NCBI RefSeq assembly: GCF_040545805.1
Contig: NZ_JBEPMO010000010.1
Coordinates: 35,059-99,058 of the forward strand
Length of the DNA: 64,000 bases
Source of the DNA: Moheibacter stercoris
GTDB lineage: Bacteria; Bacteroidota; Bacteroidia; Flavobacteriales; Weeksellaceae
Reading direction: 5' to 3'
The notes beneath the pieces were generated by a model. That model did no database searches, had not been told where the DNA came from, and saw only the letters and a list, made by a program, of their open reading frames with translations. A program made the position numbers and the translations under genes. Of the stretch, positions 27,187 to 36,401 are shown piece after piece (position 1 is the first letter of the stretch; each line of letters starts with the position of its first letter).

Positions 27187-27690
27187 TTAGTTTGAATTTT
27201 TTGGATTTGGGATTAATAAATCTTTTTTGTTGTAAATGAAATCTTTACGTTGGTAAGAAGCAGGAGTTACGGTTTGTGACAAATAAACTGCATCTTTTGG
27301 ACAAGCTTCTTCACAGAATCCGCAGAAAATACAACGCAACATATTGATTTCATATTTCGCTGCATATTTCTCTTCGCGATACAAATGCTCTTCACCTGGA
27401 AGTCTTTCAGCTGCTTCCATCGTAATGGCTTCTGCCGGACAAGCTAAGGCACAAAGACCACAAGCTGTACAATTTTCGCGTCCTTCTTCATCACGATTCA
27501 AGACATGCATACCACGGAAAACTGGGCTAAACGGACGTTTTTCTTCCGGATAACTAATGGTCGCTTTTTTCTTGAAAAAGTGTTTCAACGTAATCCACAT
27601 TCCTTTTGCAATCGAAATCAAATAGAGTCTTTCCCAAAAATTCATTGGGCGTCTATCGACTTGTTTCGCTTTATTTGTCAGAAGTTCCAT
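27187..27690 (-). CDS. nuoI: NADH-quinone oxidoreductase subunit I
   Basis: This is a peripheral-arm ferredoxin subunit that carries the two [4Fe-4S] clusters N6a and N6b and passes electrons to NuoB. It is 167 aa. The two cluster motifs are CTACGLCALACP and CIFCGFCEEACP, each followed by the proline that ends the set. The N-terminal amphipathic helix (FWERLYLISIAKGMWITLKHFF) attaches it to the membrane arm. It is 17 bases after nuoH. Confidence 0.97.
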   Translation of the reverse strand: MELLTNKAKQVDRRPMNFWERLYLISIAKGMWITLKHFFKKKATISYPEEKRPFSPVFRGMHVLNRDEEGRENCTACGLCALACPAEAITMEAAERLPGEEHLYREEKYAAKYEINMLRCIFCGFCEEACPKDAVYLSQTVTPASYQRKDFIYNKKDLLIPNPKNSN

Positions 27691-27707
27691 TCTTCTTTTT
27701 TTTCTAA

Positions 27708-28757
27708 TTAATTATTAAACCACAAAATCACTAAGCCTGTTATCAACATATTGGCAAGAGCCAAAGGCAATAATTTTTTCCATCCTAAATCCATCAATTG
27801 GTCATAACGGAAACGAGGGATTGTCCATCTCACCCACATGAATACAAAGATGAAGAAACATGCTTTGATAAATAAAGACAAGAAGTGCAACACGGCCATC
27901 CAATTCATTCCAATTGATTCCGTCAATTTTGCATCATTGACAAATGGAATATCGTATCCTCCAAAATAAATGGTTGCGATGATAACTGAACTGATGAAAA
28001 TGTTGATGTATTCGGCAAATAAGAAGAAACCTAATTTCATCGAAGAATACTCAGAATGATATCCTCCAATTAATTCGTTTTCTGCTTCCGGTAAATCAAA
28101 TGGAGTACGGTTGGTTTCGGCAAAAGCACATACCAAAAAGATGATGAATCCAATCGGTTGTAGAATGATATTCCAATATCCGTCCATTTGCTGTTCTACG
28201 ATTCCACCTAATTTTAAAGTTCCGCTAATCATCAAAATTGTGATCAAAGCGATTCCCATCGGTAATTCGTAGGAAATGATTTGAGATGCAGCACGCAAAC
28301 CACCCATCAAGGACCATTTGTTGTTGGATGCCCAAGACCCCAACATGATTCCGTAAACACCTAAACTTAAAACACCCAAAATGTATAAGAATCCAACGTT
28401 GATATCAGCAATTTGAGGGACAATGATTCTATCTCCCCATTCAAAACCTGTACTCCAAGGAATAACAGCACCTGTCATACAAGCCAAAATCATGGCTAAA
28501 GTTGGACCTAAAATGAATAAAAATTTCTCTGCGTGACGAGGTGTAATTTCCTCTTTGAAAAATAATTTTCCACCATCGGCCAAGGGTTGTAATAAACCAC
28601 CCCAACCGGCACGGTCTGGTCCTCTACGATCTTGAATGTAAGCAGCTACTTTACGTTCTGCCCAAGTTGAATACATGGCTACAACCAAAGCGAAACCAAT
28701 CATGATTCCGGCTAATGCTGCTTTTTCACCAATTAAACTCCAAAATTCTGGGTTCAT
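27708..28757 (-). CDS. nuoH: NADH-quinone oxidoreductase subunit H
   Basis: This is the membrane subunit that forms much of the quinone-binding chamber. It is 349 aa with eight to nine helices. Conserved loops are visible: ERKVAAYIQDRRGPDRAG near the N-terminus, the FAETNRTPFDLPEAENELI loop, and GGYHSEYSSMKLGFFLFAEY. It is separated from nuoG by about 79 AT-rich bases. The assignment is certain. Confidence 0.97.
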   Translation of the reverse strand: MNPEFWSLIGEKAALAGIMIGFALVVAMYSTWAERKVAAYIQDRRGPDRAGWGGLLQPLADGGKLFFKEEITPRHAEKFLFILGPTLAMILACMTGAVIPWSTGFEWGDRIIVPQIADINVGFLYILGVLSLGVYGIMLGSWASNNKWSLMGGLRAASQIISYELPMGIALITILMISGTLKLGGIVEQQMDGYWNIILQPIGFIIFLVCAFAETNRTPFDLPEAENELIGGYHSEYSSMKLGFFLFAEYINIFISSVIIATIYFGGYDIPFVNDAKLTESIGMNWMAVLHFLSLFIKACFFIFVFMWVRWTIPRFRYDQLMDLGWKKLLPLALANMLITGLVILWFNN

Positions 28758-28836
28758 ATTTTTTCCTTATTTTATATTTTGAATGTAAAATGAAAATTAA
28801 TTTTATTTCATTCATTCAAATTTCCTTATTCTCAAT

Positions 28837-29928
28837 TTAATCTTTAAAATCTTTGCTCGTTGCAGGTCCATTGATTTGACTCAAATCACGATTGGGTTCG
28901 TTAACCTGACTTACATCGTGAATGTCCAATAATAATTTTGGATCGCGTCCACTCATGACCTTTTTAAAGGTTTCATTTGGTTTTTTCGTTCCAATATTGG
29001 CTTGGTAATGACCTTGACGGATTACAGAATCTTTTGAAATGACCGATGGTTGTTCAATCACCCAATCTTTGGTTTCTTTTTTGTCGAAACGACAGGTATT
29101 ACAAATCCAATCTTCTACTTCGTTCCATTCGTTTTTACGCGCTGTCACACGGAAGACTTCATCTCCACGATACCAAACTTGTGCTTTACCACTACAAGTT
29201 GGGCAATCTCTATGCGCATCCACTGGTTTCAAGAACCAAACACGGTTTTTGAAACGGAATGTTTTATCGGTCAAAGCTCCAACTGGACAAACATCAATCA
29301 CGTTTCCGATGAATTCATTGTCCAATGCTTTTCCTAAATAAGTAGAAATTTCGGCATGGTCTCCACGGAACATAACTCCATGCTCACGGCAACCTGTGAT
29401 TTGGTCGGCTGTTTTTACACAACGATAACACAAAATACAACGGTTCATGTGCAATTGAATGTTCGGACCTAAATCTTCAGGAACAAACGTACGACGTTCA
29501 AATTCGTAGCGAGTTTCTTCTTTTCCGTGTTCGTATCCTAAATCTTGCAATTTACATTCGCCAGCTTGGTCACAAACCGGACAATCCAATGGATGGTTGA
29601 TCAATAAAAATTCGACAACACCTTCACGAGCTGTAACTGCTTTTTCTGAAGATTTGTTTCCAACTTCCATCCCGTCCATGACAGTCGTACGACAAGACGC
29701 AACCAATTTAGGCATAGGTCTTGGGTCTGCATCGCTACCTTTGGTCACTTCCACCATACAGGTACGGCAATTTCCACCTGTATTTTCCAATTTCCCATAA
29801 TAACACATAGCGGGTGGTGCCACTTCTTTGCCAATCATACGAGCAGCTTGAAGAATAGTTGTTCCTGCTGGAACTTCTATTGTGTGACCATCTATGGTTA
29901 CTTTCATTAAGGGCGTTTGTTCTGACAT
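28837..29928 (-). CDS. nuoG: NADH-quinone oxidoreductase subunit G, short form
   Basis: This is an iron-sulfur subunit of the peripheral arm. It keeps only the N-terminal cluster-binding part: a ferredoxin domain with CYYGKLENTGGNCRTC, the NuoG-type DCPVCDQAGECKLQD, and the HMNRCILCYRCV set; four more cysteines (DCPTC and WICNTC) lie near residues 240-280. The large molybdopterin-like domain of E. coli NuoG (about 900 aa) is absent, which is normal for this phylum. I use the ATG at 29928; a TTG two codons earlier directly follows the nuoF stop. About 363 aa. Confidence 0.93.
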   Translation of the reverse strand: MSEQTPLMKVTIDGHTIEVPAGTTILQAARMIGKEVAPPAMCYYGKLENTGGNCRTCMVEVTKGSDADPRPMPKLVASCRTTVMDGMEVGNKSSEKAVTAREGVVEFLLINHPLDCPVCDQAGECKLQDLGYEHGKEETRYEFERRTFVPEDLGPNIQLHMNRCILCYRCVKTADQITGCREHGVMFRGDHAEISTYLGKALDNEFIGNVIDVCPVGALTDKTFRFKNRVWFLKPVDAHRDCPTCSGKAQVWYRGDEVFRVTARKNEWNEVEDWICNTCRFDKKETKDWVIEQPSVISKDSVIRQGHYQANIGTKKPNETFKKVMSGRDPKLLLDIHDVSQVNEPNRDLSQINGPATSKDFKD

Positions 29929-29934
29929 AGTCAA

Positions 29935-31296
29935 TTAGTTTGCCTGTTCTTTTATAATCAATGGGTCAGCATAATGCGCCAAACCATAATTTCTCGTTAA
30001 ACATTCTTCTGGATTCAATACGTGCCATTCAAATTCATCTCTAAAATGACGAATTGCTGCTGCAACTGGCCAAGCCGCTGCATCTCCCAATGGACAGATT
30101 GTATTTCCTTCAATTTTACGTTGGATGTCCCATAATAAATCGATGTCGGACATTTTTCCTTGACCTTCGTCGATTCGTTTCAAGATTTTTTCCATCCAAC
30201 CTGTTCCCTCACGACAAGGTGAACATTGTCCACAAGATTCGTGACGGTAAAATCTTGCTAAAGTATAGGTATGATACACCACATCTTGGTCTTCATCTAA
30301 AACGATGAATCCTCCTGAACCCATCATGGTTCCAGTGGCAAATCCGCCATCGGCCAATGATTCATAGTTCATATAACGAGGAGTGCCATTCGCGGTCGTT
30401 AACATCAAATTTGCTGGTAGAATCGGAACTGAACTTCCTCCTGGAATACAAGCTTTGAAGCGTTTTCCATTGGGAATTCCTCCACAAAATTCATCGGAAA
30501 AGATAAATTCTTCTACCGTTTGGGTCATGTCGATTTCATAAACACCTGGTTTGTTGATGTTTCCGCAAGCAGAAATCAACTTGGTTCCTGTTGATCTACC
30601 AACACCAATTTTGGCGTATTCTTCACCACCCATCATAATGATTGGAACAACTGCTGCGATTGATTCAACATTGTTGACAACCGTTGGTCTTCCCCAAGCA
30701 CCTTTAACCGCTGGGAATGGTGGTTTGATACGAGGATTTCCTCTTTTACCTTCCAAGGATTCCAACAAAGCAGTTTCTTCTCCACAAATGTAGGCTCCAC
30801 CACCACGTTGAACATAGATTTCTAAATCGTATCCGGAATTTTGTATGTTTTTACCTAACCATCCGTTGGCTTTTGCTTCGGCAATTGCTTCTTCTAAAAT
30901 TTCAGCAATCCAAGCATATTCTCCACGAATGTAGATGTAAGAAGCATTGGCACCTAAACAATAAGAGGAAACAATCATTCCTTCAATCAATAGGTGCGGA
31001 ATGAATTCCATCAAATAACGGTCTTTGAACGTTCCAGGTTCGGACTCATCTGCATTGACCACTAAATGACGAGGAACACCTTCTGGTTTTGCCAAAAAGC
31101 TCCATTTCATTCCCGTAGGGAAACCTGCTCCACCACGACCTCTTAATCCAGAAGTTTTCACTTCTTCCAAAATTTGATCGGTGGTCATATTGAAGGCTTT
31201 CTCTACCGATTTATATCCATCGTGTGCACGGTAAGCGTCGTAATGACGAATTCCTGGCACATCGGCATGTTTCAATAATAATCTAGTTTCTCCCAT
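29935..31296 (-). CDS. nuoF: NADH-quinone oxidoreductase subunit F
   Basis: This is the NADH-oxidising flavoprotein of complex I. It is 453 aa. The FMN/NADH-binding segments are GRGGAGFPTGMKW near residue 53 and YICGEETALLESLEGKRG near residue 168. The N3 [4Fe-4S] cluster ligands are in ESCGQCSPCREG near residue 353, with the fourth Cys in NTICPLGD. Its ATG follows the nuoE stop with no spacer. The assignment is certain. Confidence 0.97.
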   Translation of the reverse strand: MGETRLLLKHADVPGIRHYDAYRAHDGYKSVEKAFNMTTDQILEEVKTSGLRGRGGAGFPTGMKWSFLAKPEGVPRHLVVNADESEPGTFKDRYLMEFIPHLLIEGMIVSSYCLGANASYIYIRGEYAWIAEILEEAIAEAKANGWLGKNIQNSGYDLEIYVQRGGGAYICGEETALLESLEGKRGNPRIKPPFPAVKGAWGRPTVVNNVESIAAVVPIIMMGGEEYAKIGVGRSTGTKLISACGNINKPGVYEIDMTQTVEEFIFSDEFCGGIPNGKRFKACIPGGSSVPILPANLMLTTANGTPRYMNYESLADGGFATGTMMGSGGFIVLDEDQDVVYHTYTLARFYRHESCGQCSPCREGTGWMEKILKRIDEGQGKMSDIDLLWDIQRKIEGNTICPLGDAAAWPVAAAIRHFRDEFEWHVLNPEECLTRNYGLAHYADPLIIKEQAN

Positions 31297-31791
31297 TTAA
31301 GCGAGTTTTTTCAATTCTTCCAACAATTCATCTACTTTCTCGATCGTCAAATTCTCACGATAATGTTTACCTAATTGCATCATCGGAGCATATCCACAAG
31401 CACCTAAACATTCAGCTGGTTTCAATGTAAATAGACCATCTGCTGAAGTTTCTCCCGCCTTGATGTTCAATTTTTGTTTGATGTGTTCGATGATTTTATC
31501 GGATCCACGTAACATACAAGGACCTGTTTGGCAAACTTCCAACACATATTTTCCAACAGGATTTAAGTTGAACATGCTATAGAAAGAAGCTACTTCGTAC
31601 ACTTCTACTGGAAGAATACCCAATACTTCTGCTACATGATCCATTACAGGAACATCTAACCATCCGTTGGATTCAGCTTGTGCTAAATGCAAGACAGGAA
31701 TCAAGGCGCTTTTATGTTTCCCTTCTGGGTAATGCGTCATGATCTCTTTTATCTTTTGATAGGTCTCTTCCGAAAATTGAACTGTTGTCAT
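31297..31791 (-). CDS. nuoE: NADH-quinone oxidoreductase subunit E
   Basis: This is a thioredoxin-like ferredoxin subunit carrying the N1a [2Fe-2S] cluster. It is 164 aa, the normal length. The four ligand cysteines are in VCQTGPCMLRGS and ECLGACGYAPMM. It precedes nuoF with no gap. A 110-base AT-rich spacer separates it from nuoD upstream. Confidence 0.97.
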   Translation of the reverse strand: MTTVQFSEETYQKIKEIMTHYPEGKHKSALIPVLHLAQAESNGWLDVPVMDHVAEVLGILPVEVYEVASFYSMFNLNPVGKYVLEVCQTGPCMLRGSDKIIEHIKQKLNIKAGETSADGLFTLKPAECLGACGYAPMMQLGKHYRENLTIEKVDELLEELKKLA

Positions 31792-31901
31792 TTTCTTTAT
31801 TTATTGTTTAATGTTTCAGGTTTAAAGTTTCAAGTTAGACATGAAATAGTATTAAAACCTGATTCACATTTAAAATTTATAATTCAAAATTTATCATTTG
31901 A

Positions 31902-33137
31902 TTAAGCGTCTAATTCGCCTGCGATCAAATTCAAACTACTCATGGTCAAAATCGCGTCACTTAACATCGATCCTTCAATCAATTCAGGATAGGCTTGGTA
32001 ATAGATGAAACAAGGTCTTCTAAAATGCAAGCGGTACGCAGAACGTCCACCATCACTGATGAAATAATAACCCAATTCACCATTTGCTCCTTCAACAGAA
32101 TTGTAAATCTCTCCAACTGGAATATCTACTTCTCCCATAATGATTTTGAAATGGTAAATCAAAGCTTCCATTTTGGTATATACATCCTTTTTCAATGGAA
32201 GGTAAAAATCAGGTGCATCTGCATGGTATTTGGTTGCTTCTTCCCCAGTTAAATTATTGATTTTCTCGATCGCTTGTTTGATGATGCTGACACTTTGCTT
32301 CATTTCTTCGCTTCGAACCAAAAAACGATCATAACAATCTCCGGTTGTTCCAACAGGTATGCTAAAATCAAATTCTTCGTAACGGCAATAAGGTTTTGCT
32401 ACACGAACATCATAATCTACACCTGCTGCACGCAAGTTTGGACCAGTGAATCCATAAGCCAAAGCTCTTTCAGCACTGATTCCTCCAACTCCTTGTGTAC
32501 GCTCGATGAAAATTCTATTTCGTACAAATAAACTTTCAAATTCTGCAAGAACACCAGGGAATTCGTTGATGAAACGGTTGATTTTTGTCCAAGCAACTTC
32601 ACTAAAGTCGCGCTCAAATCCTCCAATTCGACCGATGTTCGTCGTTAAACGGCTACCACAAATTTCTTCGTAGATTTCATAAATTAATTCACGGTATTGC
32701 ATCACATACAAGAAACCTGTAAATGCTCCAGAGTCAACACCCATAATCGAATTACAAATGATATGATCTGAAATTCTGGCTAATTCCATAATGATGACGC
32801 GAAGGTATTGCGCTCTTGCTGGAACTTCAATTCCTACGAATTTCTCAACCGTTAAGTGCCAACCTAAATTGTTAATCGGAGCGGAACAATAATTCAAACG
32901 GTCGGTCAAAGGAGTTACTTGGTACAAAGGTTTGCGTTCAGCAATCTTTTCAAATGCACGGTGAATGTAACCAACGGTAGGCGTAGCCTTGATGATTCTT
33001 TCTCCGTCTAACTCCAATATATTTTGAAATACACCGTGTGTTGCAGGGTGCGTTGGACCTAAGTTAATCGTTGAAGTAGTTTTCTCCAAGGATTCCTTTG
33101 GTAGGTCTATATTTTTATGTTTTTTAACTTCTGCCAT
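31902..33137 (-). CDS. nuoD: NADH-quinone oxidoreductase subunit D
   Basis: This is the 49-kDa-type subunit that forms the quinone site with NuoB. It is 411 aa and is not fused to NuoC. Family signatures are LGPTHPATHGVFQNILELDGE, the quinone-site His in that segment, GYIHRAFEKIAE, and the C-terminal FRRPCFIYYQAYPELIEGSMLSDAI. It is 11 bases from nuoC. Confidence 0.97.
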   Translation of the reverse strand: MAEVKKHKNIDLPKESLEKTTSTINLGPTHPATHGVFQNILELDGERIIKATPTVGYIHRAFEKIAERKPLYQVTPLTDRLNYCSAPINNLGWHLTVEKFVGIEVPARAQYLRVIIMELARISDHIICNSIMGVDSGAFTGFLYVMQYRELIYEIYEEICGSRLTTNIGRIGGFERDFSEVAWTKINRFINEFPGVLAEFESLFVRNRIFIERTQGVGGISAERALAYGFTGPNLRAAGVDYDVRVAKPYCRYEEFDFSIPVGTTGDCYDRFLVRSEEMKQSVSIIKQAIEKINNLTGEEATKYHADAPDFYLPLKKDVYTKMEALIYHFKIIMGEVDIPVGEIYNSVEGANGELGYYFISDGGRSAYRLHFRRPCFIYYQAYPELIEGSMLSDAILTMSSLNLIAGELDA

Positions 33138-33148
33138 TTCACTTCAAA

Positions 33149-33682
33149 TTAAATGGTGATATTTCCAAAGTTGAAATTTCCACCACGCCCAAACATTTCA
33201 TCGTCCTTGTCCGTACGTGTTTGGTCTTCCAATGGAAATTCTTTGCGCAATGGGTGATAGTCCATTTCGTCAACGTTCATTACACGAATCAAATTTGGGT
33301 GACCAATAAAATTTACACCGAAAAAGTCAAAACATTCTCTTTCCAACCAATTGGCAGTAGGATGAATGTTTGAAGCCGTATAAATATCGGGTTTGTTGAT
33401 GTCTAAAGCGAATTTCAATCGAACATGGAAATTCTTCGGCATGTTGTACAATAAATAAGTAACAACTAATTCTTCTCCCAAATTGTTTGGATAATGAATT
33501 GCTGTCAAATCGGTCATGAATTTGAAGCCTAAATCTTCTTGATCGTATAAAAATTGAAGGATTTTTAAGTTCAACTCCTTCTCAGCATAAATACTAATCA
33601 AGTCGAAATTTTCTTCGTATCCAAAAATTCCTTCCCCAAATTTTCCGACTAATTGGTCGTATACAAATTGATTGTTCAACAT
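33149..33682 (-). CDS. nuoC: NADH-quinone oxidoreductase subunit C
   Basis: This is the 30-kDa-type structural subunit at the base of the peripheral arm. It is 177 aa. The family signature is ERECFDFFGVNFIGHPNLIRV followed by HPLRKEFPLEDQ. It is separate from nuoD, unlike the fused form in E. coli. It is 10 bases after nuoB. Confidence 0.96.
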   Translation of the reverse strand: MLNNQFVYDQLVGKFGEGIFGYEENFDLISIYAEKELNLKILQFLYDQEDLGFKFMTDLTAIHYPNNLGEELVVTYLLYNMPKNFHVRLKFALDINKPDIYTASNIHPTANWLERECFDFFGVNFIGHPNLIRVMNVDEMDYHPLRKEFPLEDQTRTDKDDEMFGRGGNFNFGNITI

Positions 33683-33692
33683 AATTCTTCGC

Positions 33693-34265
33693 TTAAGATA
33701 TGCCGTAGCTGTTTAATAATTCTTGGTATTCTGGACTTTGTCTTCTACGGATGCTTTCTGTTTCAACCAAATCCTGCACGCGCATGATTCCATCGATAAT
33801 GGCTTCTGGTCTTGGCGGACATCCTGGAACGTAAACGTCAACAGGGATGACTTGGTCAATTCCTTGAAGAACGGAATAGGTGTCAAAAATTCCTCCCGAA
33901 CTAGCACAAGCACCAACTGCTACTACCCAACGAGGTTCAGCCATTTGAATATATACTTGACGTAAAACTGGAGCCATTTTTTTGGAAATCGTTCCCATTA
34001 CCAACAACATGTCACATTGACGAGGTGTAAACGCTAATCGCTCACTGCCGAAACGTGATAAATCATAGGTGGCACCCATGGTTGCCATAAACTCAATTCC
34101 ACAACAACTTGTTGCAAAAGGAAGTGGCCAAATCGAGTTTTTTCTCGCCAAACCTACCGCTTTTGAAAGCTGAACTGTCATAAAGCCTTCCCCTTGGAAT
34201 CCTTGGGGCATATCCACCAACTTAACATTGGTGTTGTGGCTTACGGGTCTATTATTGTGAATCAT
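33693..34265 (-). CDS. nuoB: NADH-quinone oxidoreductase subunit B
   Basis: This subunit carries the N2 [4Fe-4S] cluster that reduces the quinone. It is 190 aa. Ligands are the tandem cysteines in ATSCCGIEFMA, a Cys in VGACASSGGIFDTY and the Cys in VYVPGCPPRPEAI. The start at 34265 (MIHNNRPVSHN) gives a short N-terminal extension. It is 30 bases after nuoA. Confidence 0.97.
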   Translation of the reverse strand: MIHNNRPVSHNTNVKLVDMPQGFQGEGFMTVQLSKAVGLARKNSIWPLPFATSCCGIEFMATMGATYDLSRFGSERLAFTPRQCDMLLVMGTISKKMAPVLRQVYIQMAEPRWVVAVGACASSGGIFDTYSVLQGIDQVIPVDVYVPGCPPRPEAIIDGIMRVQDLVETESIRRRQSPEYQELLNSYGIS

Positions 34266-34295
34266 TTTCTTTCCTTTTTAATTACATCTTCATTT

Positions 34296-34661
34296 TTATT
34301 TCTCCCAATCCAACGCGCCTTTTTTTCTCACATAAATATACATGATTAAAAATAAACCGATGAACGTACTTACCGCAGCGAAACCTTCCCAACCCAATTC
34401 TCTGAAGTTAACAGCATAAGGATAGAAGAAGATAACTTCCACGTCAAAAAGTACAAATAAAATGGCAACTAGGTAATATTTAATGGAAAAAGGTCTACGC
34501 GCATTTCCAATTTGTTCAATACCACTTTCGAAGTTATCCAATTTCTCATCTGTACTCCTTTTGGGTCCTAAAAAGTGTGTGGCAACAATCGTCCCAATCA
34601 CAAATCCTGCAGCCAATAGAAATAAAATTACGATCGGTATATAATCAAAAGATGTTTGCAT
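34296..34661 (-). CDS. nuoA: NADH-quinone oxidoreductase subunit A
   Basis: This is the first gene of the operon. The small membrane subunit has 121 aa and three helices. The conserved loop ESGIEQIGNARRPFSIKYYLVAI, the ordered loop that contacts the quinone cavity, is present, as is the acidic FVLFDVEVIFFYPYAV helix. The operon promoter must lie in the 34662-34976 region. Confidence 0.96.
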   Translation of the reverse strand: MQTSFDYIPIVILFLLAAGFVIGTIVATHFLGPKRSTDEKLDNFESGIEQIGNARRPFSIKYYLVAILFVLFDVEVIFFYPYAVNFRELGWEGFAAVSTFIGLFLIMYIYVRKKGALDWEK

Positions 34662-34976
34662 ATGATGTTACATAAAAAATCAGCGTGTAAATTTACGAAC
34701 TATTAAGTGTATGCAAAGTGAAACCATCTAGAATTTGTCAGTTTTTAAGCAAAATGGACAATTTATAATCATTATAAATAAGATTTTTAAAGTTTTTCTA
34801 ATATAATCCTCAGTGTTTTAAATGGATTTTTAAAGAAAATGCAATAAAACGGTTTATTTGAAAGAAAAAATGTAGCGAGGATAGAATTGTTTAGGATTTT
34901 TTTTCATTCATTTATATGGATTGTAATATTTTTTATTACTTTTGCAGTCCGAAAATTATTTAAAAACAGTATAATA
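34662..34976. other. Divergent regulatory region between nuoA and rplU
   Basis: These 315 AT-rich bases contain no credible gene. They must hold the nuo promoter; a minus-strand TCACTTTG near 34713-34720 is one mismatch from the -7 consensus. The rplU -7 box is at 34937-34944. Nothing else is apparent. Confidence 0.65.
34937..34944 (+). promoter_or_regulatory. Promoter -7 box for rplU-rpmA
   Basis: TACTTTTG is a perfect TAnnTTTG match 32 bases before the rplU ATG. A TTG at 34921-34923 is only 13 bases upstream, shorter than usual for a -33 element. Confidence 0.5.
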
Positions 34977-35345
34977 ATGTATGCAATTGTAGAAATAGCA
35001 GGGCTTCAATACAAAGTTGAGCAAGACCAGCAATTGTACGTAAACCGTTTGCAAGGTGATGCGGGGGCAGAAGTTTCTTTTGACCGTGTATTGTTAACCG
35101 ACAACGGAACTGTACAAGTTGGCGCCCCGGTTATAGACGGAGTAACTGTCGTAGCTAAAATCGTTGAACACGTAAAAGGTGACAAAGTAATCGTTTTCAA
35201 AAAGAAAAGAAGAAAAGGATACAAAAAGAAAAATGGTCACCGTCAGCAATTCACCAAAATTGAAGTGATTTCAATTGGTGGAGGTAAAGCTAAAGCAGCT
35301 AAGAAAACTAAAAAAGAAGAAGAAGCTCCTGCAGAAGAAGCTTAA
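34977..35345 (+). CDS. rplU: 50S ribosomal protein L21
   Basis: L21 is a component of the large ribosomal subunit that binds 23S rRNA. The ATG at 34977 gives MYAIVEIAGLQYKV, the conserved N-terminus; an upstream alternative start at 34887 would overlap the promoter. It is 122 aa, slightly longer than the usual 103 because of a basic/acidic tail (KAAKKTKKEEEAPAEEA), as often in Bacteroidetes. The RNA-binding signature KKKRRKGYKKKNGHRQ is present. rpmA follows, the universal pair. Confidence 0.97.
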   Translation: MYAIVEIAGLQYKVEQDQQLYVNRLQGDAGAEVSFDRVLLTDNGTVQVGAPVIDGVTVVAKIVEHVKGDKVIVFKKKRRKGYKKKNGHRQQFTKIEVISIGGGKAKAAKKTKKEEEAPAEEA

Positions 35346-35400
35346 TCCCAAAGTTTTAGGATTCAAAAAATCGTAATTTAATTATTAAAAATTAACAAAA

Positions 35401-35661
35401 ATGGCACATAAGAAAGGAGTCGGTAGTTCCAAGAACGGTCGTGAGTCACATTCCAAGCGTTTGGGAGTGAAAATCTTCGGTGGTCAATCTGCAATCGCAG
35501 GTAATATCATTGTTCGCCAAAGAGGTACAAAACACCACCCAGGTGATAATGTAGGAATTGGAAAAGACCATACATTATTTGCTTTGGTAGATGGTAAAGT
35601 GGTTTTCCGTAAAAAAGCGGATAATCGTTCTTACGTATCTATTCAACCAATAGTAGAGTAA
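35401..35661 (+). CDS. rpmA: 50S ribosomal protein L27
   Basis: This 86-aa large-subunit protein has an N-terminal tail that reaches the peptidyl transferase centre. The start MAHKKGVGSSKNGRES is the processed-free form, without the extra N-terminal peptide found in Firmicutes. The signature GNIIVRQRGTKHHPGDNVGIG is intact. It follows rplU by 55 bases and ends at a terminator. Confidence 0.98.
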   Translation: MAHKKGVGSSKNGRESHSKRLGVKIFGGQSAIAGNIIVRQRGTKHHPGDNVGIGKDHTLFALVDGKVVFRKKADNRSYVSIQPIVE

Positions 35662-35682
35662 AAACACCATCTTTTAAGATAT

Positions 35683-35716
35683 AAAAAAGACTTTCCATTT
35701 TTTGGAAGGTCTTTTT
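35683..35716 (+). terminator. Terminator after rpmA
   Basis: A 9-bp stem (AGACTTTCC / GGAAGGTCT, one G-T pair) with A and T flanks and a run of T residues. Confidence 0.85.
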
Positions 35717-35820
35717 GTGTTTCAATTAATTTCAATTTTTTACTACAGAAATTATATTTCATCTTTTAAAATATCCAAACTCTTTTTATATTCGCTTAAA
35801 GTTTTGATTTTAAAATAACA

Positions 35821-36315
35821 ATGAAAACAATCAAATTCTTCCATCCGGAAGAAACCCTTACCTACTATATAGAGAACTGTTTCTGTAAAGTAGTTTTTTC
35901 AGGCAAACAACATCAACTACTTGTAGAGATACATTCAACAGATTCCCTTGACCATGTTGATGATGATTCGATTCAAAATGATTTTGCACAAGTAACCTTA
36001 TATATAGATGATTTTCCGATTCAAGCGGAATCAGTCGAAGATTTGGTTGGTCAATCTCTATCCATTCCCAATTCCTATGAGGAGATTGAAGATGAAGATG
36101 GTGAAATTGAAGAAATTTTCTATACCAATATCAATTTTGATGAAGGGAATTTCGAATCAGATCAGAATCAATTATCTTTTTATAAAGATGAATCTGGAAC
36201 CGTTTGTTTGAAATGGAAAGGGGAAGTTCAAGACTTTACAGAAGAGTCAGATGACTTTATTCCTTTTGAGGTGGATTGCGCTTTTTCAGCACACTTTATC
36301 GAAATTCCAGATTAA
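35821..36315 (+). CDS. Acidic soluble protein of unknown function
   Basis: I do not recognise this 164-aa protein. It has no signal peptide or membrane segment and is strikingly acidic, with Asp/Glu clusters (EEIEDEDGEIEEIFYTNINFDEG) near the middle and EESDDFIPFEVD near the end. The predicted structure is mostly beta strands. It stands alone between the rpmA terminator and the malic enzyme gene. A clean frame from a good ATG supports it as a gene. Confidence 0.65.
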   Translation: MKTIKFFHPEETLTYYIENCFCKVVFSGKQHQLLVEIHSTDSLDHVDDDSIQNDFAQVTLYIDDFPIQAESVEDLVGQSLSIPNSYEEIEDEDGEIEEIFYTNINFDEGNFESDQNQLSFYKDESGTVCLKWKGEVQDFTEESDDFIPFEVDCAFSAHFIEIPD

Positions 36316-36375
36316 TCTAAGCCCAAGATTCTGAATATTTTTTGTGATCGAATTTTCTACTTCGATGACCATCCT

Positions 36376-36383
36376 TATCTTTG
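36376..36383 (+). promoter_or_regulatory. Promoter -7 box for the malic enzyme gene
   Basis: TATCTTTG matches TAnnTTTG perfectly and is 18 bases before the ATG. No -33 TTG is seen at normal spacing. Confidence 0.5.
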
Positions 36384-36401
36384 CCTTTCATCTTATAGAA
36401 A

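Noticed and set aside
28837..29928. Truncated nuoG as a pseudogene
   Set aside because: All cluster ligands are present and the short form lacking the molybdopterin domain is usual in Bacteroidetes.
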